A stretch of DNA of 64,000 nucleotides from Sporosarcina sp. BP05 (lineage in GTDB: Bacteria; Bacillota; Bacilli; Bacillales_A; Planococcaceae): assembly GCF_014282005.1 (NCBI RefSeq), contig NZ_JACFTD010000016.1, positions 1 through 64,000 of the forward strand. The letters run 5' to 3'. Position numbers and translations under genes: made by a program. The notes below the pieces were generated by a model. The model ran no database searches, was not told the origin of the DNA, and saw only the letters and a list, made by a program, of their open reading frames with translations. Of the stretch, positions 18,100-26,892 are shown piece after piece; positions within the stretch are counted from its first letter, which is position 1; the number at the start of each line of letters is the position of its first letter.

Positions 18100-18882
18100 A
18101 TGAAGCAGTGGAATGGATTGTTGAAGAAAGAGTGGGTAACGATGAAGTGGCCATTACTTGTTAGTGCGGTACTTGGGATCATCGTAATGTCATTTGTCCC
18201 ACATCTGTTAGTAAACTTTATTGGTATCAAAGCACATGTCTTTGAAGTGGCGCTTGTAATCTGTTTCATTTGGGCGGGTGCAAGTGTGTTAGCACCGGTT
18301 ACTGCATTGTTTATAATGTTGGAAAGAGAAATGAAACGTCCAGATGTATGGTTTCATTCGACGGCTTCCATTTTTAAATTGGTAGGAGTGAAAGCACTTT
18401 TTGCAACCCTTATTGGCGCTGTGGCATTGTTAATTCCCACAACGGTTCTTGCGATTCAACACGTATTATTCAGCTCGACAATGGCTACCTTTGATGATTT
18501 ACTTTTCTTTGGAAGTATTTTTATCGTCATAATTTTCGCAGTATCGATATCATTTATGAGTATCGGGTTTTTCTTCTGGGTCATTGACCGACTGATGAAA
18601 CCATATATAAAGGGATTCTCAATTGTTGCAACAATTATAATATTCCTTGTCGCGTCTCGGCAATATGCTCTATTTGCCCTCTCCGAACTATACGAGAAAC
18701 TGTTTTTAATTGGTCCTATTGATTTAATGAAAGTCAAAAATCCGAAAATCAATGTGGATTTTATTTACTTCGACCATACCGAAACATTTTTTTACACGGG
18801 TGAAATTCTATTTGATGCTTTCTTTACAGCCGCTATATTCATCATTGCAGCCGTCCTTTTTGAGAAGAAAGTGAGGTTGTAA
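18100..18882 (+). CDS. ABC-2-type transporter permease
   Basis: A 260-residue membrane protein with about six hydrophobic segments. Its N-terminus MKQWNGLLKKEWVTMKWPLL is the amphipathic start typical of ABC-2 permeases. It resembles the next gene product (18888) in its N-terminus and in the C-terminal LFEKKVRL, so the two are tandem paralogs likely forming a heterodimer. ATG 18100 follows AGAGGGGG. First gene of a four-gene operon: permease, permease, YtrA-like regulator, ATPase. Confidence 0.85.
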   Translation: MKQWNGLLKKEWVTMKWPLLVSAVLGIIVMSFVPHLLVNFIGIKAHVFEVALVICFIWAGASVLAPVTALFIMLEREMKRPDVWFHSTASIFKLVGVKALFATLIGAVALLIPTTVLAIQHVLFSSTMATFDDLLFFGSIFIVIIFAVSISFMSIGFFFWVIDRLMKPYIKGFSIVATIIIFLVASRQYALFALSELYEKLFLIGPIDLMKVKNPKINVDFIYFDHTETFFYTGEILFDAFFTAAIFIIAAVLFEKKVRL

Positions 18883-18887
18883 ACCAT

Positions 18888-19658
18888 ATGAAAGTTTGGA
18901 AAGGTTTATTGCAAAAAGAGTGGGCGCAGATGAAGTGGAGACTGGCCATCTTTGTTTTAATCAATAGTCTATTCCTTTCTTGGGGTGTGGATCGCGTGGT
19001 TTTTGGGCTGTCGGAAGGGTTCCTTACTTCTATCCAACCGATGATTGGACTTTTTTTTCTCCTTCACGTAATCATGGCGGTATCATTGCTTTTCCGTAGC
19101 CTAGGAAAAGACATAAGACGGCCGGATATTTGGCTTCATTCCCCCGCGTCGATGCAACAGCTGATTGGCGCAAAGTTTTTACTAATACTCTTGGCAACAG
19201 GCTTTTCGCTTTTGTTGTGCGGGATGGTTGTGGGTATCTCCTATTACGTAGGCGAAGGAGCTATATCCATTGCAGACAATTTGTCTTTATGGCTACGTGT
19301 GGGTGTTGTTATATTATTGAACGCCCTTTATGTCATGGCACTCGTTTTTTTCTTCTGGTCCATTTACCAAGTATTCCGTTCTTGGATGGGTTGGTTCTCG
19401 ATTGTCGTCGTTATTATCTCGGTGAACATATGGCTCTATGGATGGGCACTTGTCTGGTTTACGCAAGTATTCCAGACAGTCAAGGAAATGATGCCTATGT
19501 ATGGACCGATTCAGCCAATGGAACTCTTAATGCTTAACAATTATATTGTCCCAGGCGGAACGATTTTAACAATCGGTAGTCTTGTCCTTTACGGTATGAT
19601 GACGGCACTCTATTTTGTTGTCGGGTCAATGTTGTTCGAAAAGAAAGTGAGGTTGTAA
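18888..19658 (+). CDS. ABC-2-type transporter permease (paralog of the preceding gene)
   Basis: A 256-residue membrane protein with six predicted segments. It starts MKVWKGLLQKEWAQMKWRL and ends LFEKKVRL, matching its neighbour. Its stop codon overlaps the start of the regulator gene (TAATG), indicating translational coupling. With the ATPase at 20022 it should form an exporter of unknown substrate, as in ytr-type clusters induced by cell-wall antibiotics (context inference). Confidence 0.85.
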   Translation: MKVWKGLLQKEWAQMKWRLAIFVLINSLFLSWGVDRVVFGLSEGFLTSIQPMIGLFFLLHVIMAVSLLFRSLGKDIRRPDIWLHSPASMQQLIGAKFLLILLATGFSLLLCGMVVGISYYVGEGAISIADNLSLWLRVGVVILLNALYVMALVFFFWSIYQVFRSWMGWFSIVVVIISVNIWLYGWALVWFTQVFQTVKEMMPMYGPIQPMELLMLNNYIVPGGTILTIGSLVLYGMMTALYFVVGSMLFEKKVRL

Positions 19659-20029
19659 TGATGGGCATAGATTTTCTTCCAGACAAACCAATTTATCAGC
19701 AGCTCATCGACCTGATTGCAGGCGAAATTATTCGGGGAACGTTGAAACCAGGGGAGAAATTGCCATCCGTTCGTGATTATGCAGTTGAAGCCGGTGTGAA
19801 TGCCAATACGATGCAACGCGTCTATAAGGAGCTGGAGCAGATGGAAATCACTGAAACCAAGAGGGGGCAGGGATCTTTCGTAACGGAAGATGAAATGAAG
19901 ATTGCTATGCTTCGTAATGAAATGAAGGAACGGCTTGTGACGTCATTCATTCAAAGTGTTGAAGCGCTTGGTTTTACGAAGTCTGAAATGCTGCAGCACC
20001 TACAGGAACGGGGTGGAAAAGATGATTGA
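19658..20029 (+). CDS. GntR-family regulator, YtrA subfamily
   Basis: A 123-residue protein made of a winged helix (IYQQLIDLIAGEIIRGTLKPGEKLPSVRDYAVEAGVNANTMQRVYKELE) plus a short helical tail, the small YtrA layout. YtrA proteins repress the ABC operon in which they reside. The start overlaps the upstream stop and its stop overlaps the ATPase start (GATGATTGA), so all four genes are tightly coupled. Confidence 0.92.
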   Translation: MMGIDFLPDKPIYQQLIDLIAGEIIRGTLKPGEKLPSVRDYAVEAGVNANTMQRVYKELEQMEITETKRGQGSFVTEDEMKIAMLRNEMKERLVTSFIQSVEALGFTKSEMLQHLQERGGKDD

Positions 20030-20714
20030 ACTGAAGAATATAACGAAAAAGTATGGCCGCAGGAAAGCGCTTGAAGACCTGACACTTTCTTTGCCACAAG
20101 GGAAAATCATAGGGCTTGTCGGAGAAAATGGGAGTGGAAAAACGACGCTGTTGAAACTGATTTCTGGGTTAGTGACACCTGATTCGGGAAGGGCGGCGTT
20201 CAGCGGAAGTCGCATTACGCGTAAAGTGGCAACCAATATTGCTTACATGCCAGATGCAGACCTATTCTATCCATATTTTACGGTAGGTCAGCTGATTGAG
20301 TTTTATGAATCTCAGTTCATTGATTTTAATCCGGCGAAAGCCAAAGAAATTGCACAGTTTCTAAATTTGTCTCTTGATTCAAAAATAAAAAATTTGTCGA
20401 AAGGGAACCGCGGACGCGTTAAAATTGCAGTGACTCTTGGGCGTGAAGCTGATTACTATTTGCTGGATGAACCGTTCTCCGGACTGGATCCGATGGTGCG
20501 TGATGATATCGCCAAAGGGCTTATCCGTTTTACTGATCCGGTGCGGCAAACGGTCCTCCTGTCGACGCATGAATTAAAAGAAGTGGAACCATTGCTCGAT
20601 GAAATCGTAGTACTAAGAGGGGGACGGATAATCGCACATGAAGCGGTTGACGTAATCCGTGATACGTATGGGAAAGACGCTACTTCTTGGATGGTGTCGT
20701 TGTTTAGGGAATAA
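20022..20714 (+). CDS. ABC transporter ATP-binding protein
   Basis: A 230-residue ATPase: Walker A GENGSGKTT, Q-loop region YMPDADLFYPYFTVGQL, signature NLSKGNRGRVKIAV (degenerate relative to LSGGQ, as in YtrB-like ATPases) and Walker B YYLLDEPFSGLD, followed by the H-loop STHELKEVE. The ATG at 20022 overlaps the regulator stop, which is why longer in-frame starts are rejected. It energises the two permeases upstream. Confidence 0.92.
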   Translation: MIELKNITKKYGRRKALEDLTLSLPQGKIIGLVGENGSGKTTLLKLISGLVTPDSGRAAFSGSRITRKVATNIAYMPDADLFYPYFTVGQLIEFYESQFIDFNPAKAKEIAQFLNLSLDSKIKNLSKGNRGRVKIAVTLGREADYYLLDEPFSGLDPMVRDDIAKGLIRFTDPVRQTVLLSTHELKEVEPLLDEIVVLRGGRIIAHEAVDVIRDTYGKDATSWMVSLFRE

Positions 20715-20740
20715 GTAAAAAGTATTCAAATTGAAATGAT

Positions 20741-20780
20741 GTCTAGGCGCCAGGCATAAAACGGCGCCTTGCGCTTTTCT
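20741..20780. repeat. Intergenic repeat element, short form
   Basis: GTCTAGGCGCCAGGCATAAA then ACGGCGCCTTGCGCTTTTCT: same left and right ends as the long element at 14332-14518 with the middle missing. It can fold on GGCGCC arms. It sits between two ABC operons. Confidence 0.55.
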
Positions 20781-20798
20781 ATAGGGAGGGAAGTTGAC

Positions 20799-21722
20799 AT
20801 GGAAATGAAACCAGTAGTGGAATTGAAGAACTTATCGAAAACGATAGGCAAGAAAAAGATTATTGACAACTTGAATTTATCGTTGTATCCGGGGCAAATC
20901 ACCGGGTTCCTGGGTCCGAACGGGGCAGGGAAAACGACGACGATTCGGATGATGGTTGGCTTAATGGAGCCGTCGGGCGGGGATATCGTCATCGACGGAA
21001 AATTACTCGCTGATGATTTTGAAGTTGGGCTTTCCAAAGTAGGTGTTATCGTTGAAAACCCGGAAATGTATAAGTTCATGTCCGGCTATAAAAACTTACT
21101 GCATTTTGCGCGTATGCACGACGGTGTTACAAAAACACGAATCGAAGAAGTCATTAACCAGGTAGGTATGCAAAACCGTATACACGAAAAAGTATCGACG
21201 TATTCACTGGGAATGCGGCAACGGCTAGGGCTTGCGCAGGCGATTCTGCATCGTCCGAAATTTTTAATTCTCGATGAACCGACGAACGGACTGGATCCAG
21301 CGGGTATCCGCGAATTCCGGACGTATCTCAAGATGATAGCAGAAAAAGAAGGTGTTTCCGTTTTCGTTTCTAGCCATATGTTATCTGAAATTGAGCTTAT
21401 GTGCGACCGGATTGCGGTCATTCAGAATGGTAAATTGGTTGATATCCGGGAAATGTCTGAAACGCAAGAATCTCACTATTATATTGAAATATTCCCGACC
21501 GAAACGGCAGAAAGTCTGCTGAAAGCTGAAGGATTCGCTGTAGAAGCGCATAACGACGGATTTATTATCAAAGCAGAAAAAACGCAGATTCCAGGACTCG
21601 TTCAGCAAATTGCGGCGAATGAGATGCAATTGTTTGCGGTTCATCCGCATCGCAAGACGCTTGAAGATCAATTCCTAGAAATGACAGGGGGTGGCCAGAT
21701 TGCTGAGGCTCATACAAAATGA
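20799..21722 (+). CDS. ABC transporter ATP-binding protein (BcrA-type)
   Basis: A 307-residue ATPase of the antibiotic-export/DrrA-BcrA type: Walker A GPNGAGKTT, signature YSLGMRQRLGLAQAI, Walker B FLILDEPTNGLDPAG, H-loop SSHMLSEIE, then a C-terminal regulatory extension of about 85 residues. ATG 20799 follows ATAGGGAGGGAAG. Its stop overlaps the permease gene by 23 bases, a clear two-gene exporter operon. The substrate is unknown; bacitracin-type peptides or lantibiotics are common for this class. Confidence 0.92.
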   Translation: MEMKPVVELKNLSKTIGKKKIIDNLNLSLYPGQITGFLGPNGAGKTTTIRMMVGLMEPSGGDIVIDGKLLADDFEVGLSKVGVIVENPEMYKFMSGYKNLLHFARMHDGVTKTRIEEVINQVGMQNRIHEKVSTYSLGMRQRLGLAQAILHRPKFLILDEPTNGLDPAGIREFRTYLKMIAEKEGVSVFVSSHMLSEIELMCDRIAVIQNGKLVDIREMSETQESHYYIEIFPTETAESLLKAEGFAVEAHNDGFIIKAEKTQIPGLVQQIAANEMQLFAVHPHRKTLEDQFLEMTGGGQIAEAHTK

Positions 21723-22641
21723 ATGGATGAAACTGTGGAGTAAAAAAGGGACTTGGGTTATGACGGGTCTACTCGTTTTGGCGATTTTAGGGATGTTTGG
21801 TCTGACGAAATGGGTCAATACAATGAATAATTCCGAAGAACAAGATTGGAAAATGTCTGTTCAAAATGAATTAACCTATGTGAAAGAAGACTTGAATAAT
21901 CCTGAACTTGTGAAGAGCGAAAAGGAACGGATAGAGGGCAAAGAAAAAGTTCTTGAATACCGCCTTGCGAACTCAATTGAACCGCTAAGCGAAACTGGCA
22001 GGGAAAAAATGATTATGGGTTCGAGCGGTATCGGCTCCATCGCTGTTTTACTAACGGTCATTGTTGCTGCGGGAATTGTCGCGTCTGAATTTACGCAAGG
22101 GTCAATTAAAATGTTGTTATCTCGTCCCGTAAAAAGATGGAAAATATTAACGTCGAAATATGTGACGGTTATTTTATTCGGTATTCTTCTTATGCTCGTC
22201 GGTTTCATTGTTTCTATACTTGGCGCATTTATCTTCTTCCAATCGGGCAATGGGCAAGAACTCGTTTGGAATGGTAAAGAAGTCGTAGAAGTTTCTATTT
22301 GGGGGAAAGGGCTTTATATGCTGCTCCTGTCATTTGCAAATGTATTTGTAACAGCAACGTTTGCATTTATGATTGGGAGTGTCTTCCGTTCCAGTTCACT
22401 CGCAATCGGGTTGTCGTTATTCATCTACTTTATGGGGTCGACATTGGTTATGCTCCTGGCGAGATATGAAATTGTGAAATACATTGTCTTTACGCATATG
22501 GATTTGACGATTTATGAATCGGACTTTCGGATTGTGGAGGGTATTACAATGCCATTTTCACTCGCCGTTCTTGCGGTTTATATCGTGATCTTCCTATTTA
22601 TCAGTTATACAACATTCATAAAACGAGATATAACCGCATAA
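21700..22641 (+). CDS. ABC-2 family transporter permease
   Basis: A 313-residue permease with an N-terminal amphipathic entry (LRLIQNEWMKLWSKKGTWVM), a large extracytoplasmic loop of about 75 residues after the first helix and six membrane segments in all. ILLSRPVKRWKILTSKYVTV matches the ABC-2 subfamily 5/BcrB style. TTG 21700 is spaced correctly from AGGGGGTGG; GTG 21691 is the alternative. It forms an exporter with the overlapping ATPase gene. Confidence 0.86.
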   Translation: MLRLIQNEWMKLWSKKGTWVMTGLLVLAILGMFGLTKWVNTMNNSEEQDWKMSVQNELTYVKEDLNNPELVKSEKERIEGKEKVLEYRLANSIEPLSETGREKMIMGSSGIGSIAVLLTVIVAAGIVASEFTQGSIKMLLSRPVKRWKILTSKYVTVILFGILLMLVGFIVSILGAFIFFQSGNGQELVWNGKEVVEVSIWGKGLYMLLLSFANVFVTATFAFMIGSVFRSSSLAIGLSLFIYFMGSTLVMLLARYEIVKYIVFTHMDLTIYESDFRIVEGITMPFSLAVLAVYIVIFLFISYTTFIKRDITA

Positions 22642-22649
22642 CATACAAA

Positions 22650-22675
22650 AAGCCCTCCGATAATGGAGGGCTTTT
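22650..22675. terminator. Bidirectional terminator
   Basis: AAGCCCTCC (22650-22658) pairs with GGAGGGCTT (22665-22673), with A-rich and T-rich flanks. It ends the permease gene and the small reverse-strand gene. Confidence 0.88.
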
Positions 22676-22683
22676 GCGTGTAC

Positions 22684-22776
22684 TTATTTATGGCTACTGA
22701 ATGTACGAACTAGACCTGCGATATTACCAACGATTACGAATGCAAACAGTGTGAACATGATGTATAGGAACCACAT
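22684..22776 (-). CDS. Small hydrophobic membrane peptide (30 residues)
   Basis: A short reverse-strand gene not obvious by length. It starts ATG (22776) with a strong AAAGGAGTG site 7 bases upstream and ends TAA just before a bidirectional terminator. The translation begins MWFLYIMFTLFAFVIVGNIA and ends GLVRTFSSHK: one hydrophobic helix and a basic tail, typical of small single-pass Bacillales membrane peptides. Function unknown. The combination of ribosome binding site, tight ORF and terminator supports it as real. Confidence 0.72.
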   Translation of the reverse strand: MWFLYIMFTLFAFVIVGNIAGLVRTFSSHK

Positions 22777-23058
22777 TGACTATCACTCCTTTTAGACGAT
22801 AAATCCTGTTTCCATTATACCACCACCGAGATTGGCAGGCAATGTTGTCTGAATTATGATGGTGTTAATTGTGGCGAATTTGTTGTTGGAGCGAGGATAA
22901 TCCATGAGTGCATGGTCGAATAAAAGTTTAGAGGTCATACGTCTGACGCACTTCTTTTTGACGCGAATCAATTCTCTGGAAATACCAAATTAGTAATGTA
23001 AATGCTGTAATTGTATAGAATATTCGCTATAATCTAGTAGTAGAGGAGGAATGGGACT

Positions 23059-24447
23059 ATGATCAAGCAATCAATTATTGAAAACGTATTGGAAGCCGCA
23101 CTCTCCACGGGGGGCGATTTCTCAGAAGTATTTATTGAAGATAAGTATGTGAACACAATGGAATTACAAAGTGGAAAGATTGAGAAAAGTATTTCTGGCC
23201 GTGACTTCGGGATAGGTATCCGCATATTTTCCGGGCTCCAATGCATTTATACCTATACGACGGATTTCTCGGAAGCGGGTTTAATTAATGCAGCAAAACG
23301 GGCAGCACTTGCGATTAAAGGCGGGGCGAACGGCACAATTCATCCTCTTCAAAAAGAAATTATTCAACCCATCCATACAATTACACAAATGCCGCGAACG
23401 GTGGAACATGCACGTAAAGTAGCAGTTATGAGAAAGGCTAATGACATTGCCAAAAACTACGATGAGCGCATCAAACAAGTCGCGCTGCGCTATATCGATG
23501 AGGAGCAGAATGTACTTATTGCGAACTCTGAAGGGAAATTTGTTGAAGACACACGTGTCTATAGCAGGCTATCTATTCAGGCGACGGCTTCCGATGGCAT
23601 TGAAATGCAGACTGGTTTCTATGGACCAGGCGCACATGCAGGTTTTGAATTTATCGAAAACCTGGATCTGAATCATTATGCAGGTGAATCTGCGCGCATT
23701 GCGGTGACGATGCTCGAAGCGGATGAATGTCCAAGTGGAAAATTCCCAGTCATAATCGACAATGAATTCGGCGGAGTTATTTTCCATGAAGCTTGTGGGC
23801 ACGGACTTGAAGCAACTTCTGTTGCAAAAAACAACTCCGTCTTCGCAAATCGAATTGGCGAGAAGGTGGCACCGGATATCGTGACGTACATTGATGACGG
23901 TACGCTTCCAAACGAATGGGGATCACTCAATGTTGACGATGAAGGTGAAAAGACACGAAAGAATATTCTCATTGAAGATGGTATTTTAAAAGGTTATCTT
24001 ATCGATAAATTCAATGCACGCCGTATGGATGCAGAAGCGACGGGTTCTTCACGCCGCCAGTCGTATCGATTCAATCCGACATCCCGTATGACGAATACTT
24101 ATATCGCGCCAGGGGAATCAACACCAGAAGAAATTATCGCATCGACGGAGCATGGCATTTACGCGAAGTATATGGGCGGTGGTTCTGTGAATCCGGCAAC
24201 AGGCGATTATAACTTTTCTGTTGCGGAAGCGTACCTCGTGAAAAATGGTAAAATCGATCGCGCTGTCCGTGGTGCAACCTTGATTGGCAATGGTGCAAAA
24301 ACGCTGCAGCTTGTCGACATGGTTGGCGATAACTTGGCACACGGGGCTGGTATGTGCGGGTCAATAAGTGGAAGCTTGCCGGTTAATGTCGGTCAGCCAA
24401 TGATTCGTGTCAGTGAAATTACCGTCGGCGGGACGAAGGGGGAATAA
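23059..24447 (+). CDS. tldD: TldD metalloprotease subunit
   Basis: A 462-residue TldD/PmbA-family protein. The catalytic zinc motif HEACGH (HExxxH) occurs in GGVIFHEACGHGLEATS near residue 238. A C-terminal GSISGSLPVNVGQP segment matches the family. TldD pairs with TldE/PmbA as a heterodimeric protease that trims unfolded or modified peptides (microcin B17 maturation, CcdA degradation in E. coli). The strong site GAGGAGGAATG precedes the ATG. The partner gene follows after 3 bases. Confidence 0.95.
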   Translation: MIKQSIIENVLEAALSTGGDFSEVFIEDKYVNTMELQSGKIEKSISGRDFGIGIRIFSGLQCIYTYTTDFSEAGLINAAKRAALAIKGGANGTIHPLQKEIIQPIHTITQMPRTVEHARKVAVMRKANDIAKNYDERIKQVALRYIDEEQNVLIANSEGKFVEDTRVYSRLSIQATASDGIEMQTGFYGPGAHAGFEFIENLDLNHYAGESARIAVTMLEADECPSGKFPVIIDNEFGGVIFHEACGHGLEATSVAKNNSVFANRIGEKVAPDIVTYIDDGTLPNEWGSLNVDDEGEKTRKNILIEDGILKGYLIDKFNARRMDAEATGSSRRQSYRFNPTSRMTNTYIAPGESTPEEIIASTEHGIYAKYMGGGSVNPATGDYNFSVAEAYLVKNGKIDRAVRGATLIGNGAKTLQLVDMVGDNLAHGAGMCGSISGSLPVNVGQPMIRVSEITVGGTKGE

Positions 24448-24450
24448 TTA

Positions 24451-25794
24451 ATGACTATCAACGAATTTCAAAAGAAGCTATTAGCTGAAGCAGTGGAAAT
24501 GGGTTTCGAAGAAGCCGAAGTTTATTATAAGAAGTCCGAATCATTTCGAGTCATGATTTTCAAAGGAGAAATTGATAGTTACGAGACGTCTGAAGAAGGT
24601 GGCCTTGGTTTTCGCGGTCTCTACAATGGGAAAATGGGCTATGCATATACGGAAAAAATTGAGGAAGCCTCAATTGCATTTTTGATTGACAGTGCAAAAG
24701 CGAATGCGGATGTACTAGATGAAGATGACGGAACAGATATTTTCGAGGGCAGTGAAACATACACAAAGCATGACTTTTATAGCGAAGAGCTTGCGCAAGT
24801 GCCTACCCTTAAGAAAATCGAACTGATCAAGTCAATTGAAGAGAAAATTTTTGCATATGACCCGCGTATTGTCACTCTCAACTATTGCATGCTACAAGAC
24901 TTTTCTGAAGAGCGCGTTATGGCGAATAACAAAGGCCTTTCGTTGAATGAAAAGCAGAACGGTCTTATTATTTATATTTCGGCTGTCGTCAAAGACGGGG
25001 AAGAAATGAAAACCGGGAGCTTCAGTAAAATGACGCGCGACTTTAATGAGCTCGACCCAGACGCAATTGCGAAAGAAGTAGCGGAAGAGGCATTGTCAAA
25101 CCTAGGGGAACAATCAATTCCGACACGGAAATACCCAATCATCATGCGCCATGATGCATCTGCGTCGTTACTTGCAGCGTTTACACCAATCTTTTCGGCT
25201 GAAAACACGCAAAAGGGCCAGTCGTTACTAAAAGGAAAAGTGGGAGAAAAGATTGCGGCCGAAACATTCACGCTGCTTGACGATCCGTCTCATCCTGATG
25301 CAATTGCCGGTTCGAATTTTGACGGTGAAGGCGTGGCGACCCAAAAACGTGCAATTGTCTCAAACGGAACACTGGAAACGCTGCTTCATAACCGGAAAAC
25401 GGCAAAAAAGGATGGGGTTAAAACAACCGGGCATGCACGCAAGCCTTCGTATAAAAGCACACTGACAATCGCACCGTTGAATATGTATATCGCTCCGGGT
25501 AACAAGAGCAAGGAAGAACTAATTGCATCTATGGAAGAAGGTGTATTTATCACAAGCTTAGCAGGCCTTCATTCTGGAGCCAGCACAGTCTCAGGTGACT
25601 TTTCCATCGCAGCAACGGGCTTCCATATTAAAGGTGGGAAAATTGCGTCAGCCGTCAAGCAGATGACAATTGCCGGTAACTTCTTCGATTTTTTAAAAGA
25701 TATCGAAGAGGTAGGTTCAGACCTAAAGTTCATGCCAGGCGGTTATGGCTCACCTTCGTTAGTAGTAAAAGAGCTTTCTGTAACAGTAGATTGA
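24451..25794 (+). CDS. pmbA: TldE/PmbA protease partner subunit
   Basis: A 447-residue homolog of TldD that lacks the HExxxH zinc motif, as expected for TldE/PmbA. Family stretches include GFRGLYNGKMGYAYTEKIEEA at the N-terminus and GLHSGASTVSGDFSIAATGFHIKGGKI near the end. It acts as the non-catalytic partner in the TldD/E complex. The gene is translationally adjacent to tldD and followed by a terminator hairpin at 25849-25885. Confidence 0.94.
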   Translation: MTINEFQKKLLAEAVEMGFEEAEVYYKKSESFRVMIFKGEIDSYETSEEGGLGFRGLYNGKMGYAYTEKIEEASIAFLIDSAKANADVLDEDDGTDIFEGSETYTKHDFYSEELAQVPTLKKIELIKSIEEKIFAYDPRIVTLNYCMLQDFSEERVMANNKGLSLNEKQNGLIIYISAVVKDGEEMKTGSFSKMTRDFNELDPDAIAKEVAEEALSNLGEQSIPTRKYPIIMRHDASASLLAAFTPIFSAENTQKGQSLLKGKVGEKIAAETFTLLDDPSHPDAIAGSNFDGEGVATQKRAIVSNGTLETLLHNRKTAKKDGVKTTGHARKPSYKSTLTIAPLNMYIAPGNKSKEELIASMEEGVFITSLAGLHSGASTVSGDFSIAATGFHIKGGKIASAVKQMTIAGNFFDFLKDIEEVGSDLKFMPGGYGSPSLVVKELSVTVD

Positions 25795-25848
25795 GTTAGG
25801 AAGGCCATCCGGGTAATGGGGTCATCATTTCGTATTGTTAATCTTTCT

Positions 25849-25885
25849 GTTCACTCATCTATAGAAGTGAACTATTAGTTTTTTT
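25849..25885 (+). terminator. Terminator after tldD-pmbA
   Basis: GTTCACT (25849-25855) pairs with AGTGAAC (25866-25872), followed within a few bases by seven T (25879-25885). Confidence 0.6.
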
Positions 25886-25894
25886 AAAACAAAA

Positions 25895-25925
25895 AGAGGA
25901 CAGTCCCATAGCAGGATTGTCCTCT
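25895..25925 (-). terminator. Terminator after mscL (possibly bidirectional)
   Basis: AGAGGACAGTCC (25895-25906) pairs with GGATTGTCCTCT (25914-25925). On the minus strand it is followed by a T-run. Confidence 0.8.
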
Positions 25926-25938
25926 ATTAAAGTACATA

Positions 25939-26331
25939 TTAAAGTGTTTTTCCTTCTTTCAGCAAATCACGAATCTCTATGAGTAGGGCTTCTTTAGGAT
26001 CCACTTCAGGTGCTGCTTCTTCAACTACCTCTTCTTTACGTTTAAATTTCGCCATCAGACGGATCACCATGAAAATGACAAACGCGACGATGAGAAAATC
26101 AAAAATAGATTGAAGGAAAACACCGTATGTAACATCTGCATCCCCGATTTTCTGATGTAGCCCTGAAAAGTCAATACCACCAGAAATCACTCCGATAAGC
26201 GGTGTGATAATGTTTTCAACGAGCGAAGATACGATTTTCCCGAATGCGGCCCCAATTACAACTGCAATGGCGAGATCGAATACGTTTCCTCTGAGTGCGA
26301 AGTCTTTAAAGTCTTTTAGCATGTCTTTCAT
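25939..26331 (-). CDS. mscL: Large-conductance mechanosensitive channel MscL
   Basis: About 130 residues, the usual MscL length. The N-terminal amphipathic helix plus first membrane helix reads FKDFALRGNVFDLAIAVVIG, with the pore-lining AAFGKIVSSLVENIITPLIG. The second helix is FDFLIVAFVIFMVIRLM, then a charged cytoplasmic bundle (EALLIEIRDLLKE). It opens under membrane tension to release solutes on osmotic downshock. ATG 26331 or ATG 26322 can be the start; TTAGGA spacing favours the second. The longer in-frame upstream extension is not MscL-like and is rejected. Confidence 0.95.
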   Translation of the reverse strand: MKDMLKDFKDFALRGNVFDLAIAVVIGAAFGKIVSSLVENIITPLIGVISGGIDFSGLHQKIGDADVTYGVFLQSIFDFLIVAFVIFMVIRLMAKFKRKEEVVEEAAPEVDPKEALLIEIRDLLKEGKTL

Positions 26332-26467
26332 TCCTAACCAATTAATATTTTCATAGCACGGGCAAGCCCTATTCGACATTACCCTCTATAAAAGAATTAT
26401 AAACCATTTGTCTCTAAATCTTCTAGAGGAGATGTATATATTTTTCATTGCGGTGTTTTAGTCTTTT

Positions 26468-26779
26468 TCACCCCTGCTCAACATTAAGAGGAAACCATCG
26501 GTACACGGTCAAATCAATTTTACCATTCTCTTTAAAGATAATTCCTTCCATCTCAAGCAACTCACGCTGGTCGCCATTCGTAAATGTAATTTCGCCCTGC
26601 GCATTAATAATTCGATGCCAAGGCAACCCGTATTTTTTACTCATTGAATGCAGTAGCCGCACAACTTGCCTCGCACCACGTGGACTTCCGGCAGCTGCAG
26701 CAACTTGACCATATGTCATGACATGGCCGGCAGGAATTCCTTGGATGATACGTATGGCACGTTCTGTGAATAAATTCAT
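26468..26779 (-). CDS. Alkyltransferase-like protein (ATL, MGMT family without the acceptor Cys)
   Basis: A 103-residue protein with only the DNA-binding half of O6-alkylguanine-DNA alkyltransferase: IPAGHVMTYGQVAAAAGSPRGARQV then GLPWHRIINAQGEI. The active-site motif PCHR of true alkyltransferases reads PWHR here, so the methyl-accepting Cys is replaced by Trp. That is the hallmark of ATL proteins, which bind O6-alkylguanine and hand it to nucleotide excision repair. ATG 26779 has AAGGAGGC upstream; longer upstream ORF sequence is not homologous. Confidence 0.92.
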   Translation of the reverse strand: MNLFTERAIRIIQGIPAGHVMTYGQVAAAAGSPRGARQVVRLLHSMSKKYGLPWHRIINAQGEITFTNGDQRELLEMEGIIFKENGKIDLTVYRWFPLNVEQG

Positions 26780-26892
26780 ATATAAAAGCCTCCTTACGTT
26801 ACTTTCATTGTACCAAATCCGAATGAAACTAATTCCATTCAAGTACGTATAGTTATAATAGAAGAGTTCGAAAATGGAAGGGATTGAGTTGT

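Noticed and set aside
22831-22850. TTGGCAGGCAATGTTGT as a second sigma-54-like promoter
   Set aside because: The -12 element is shifted and lacks TTGC at the required spacing.
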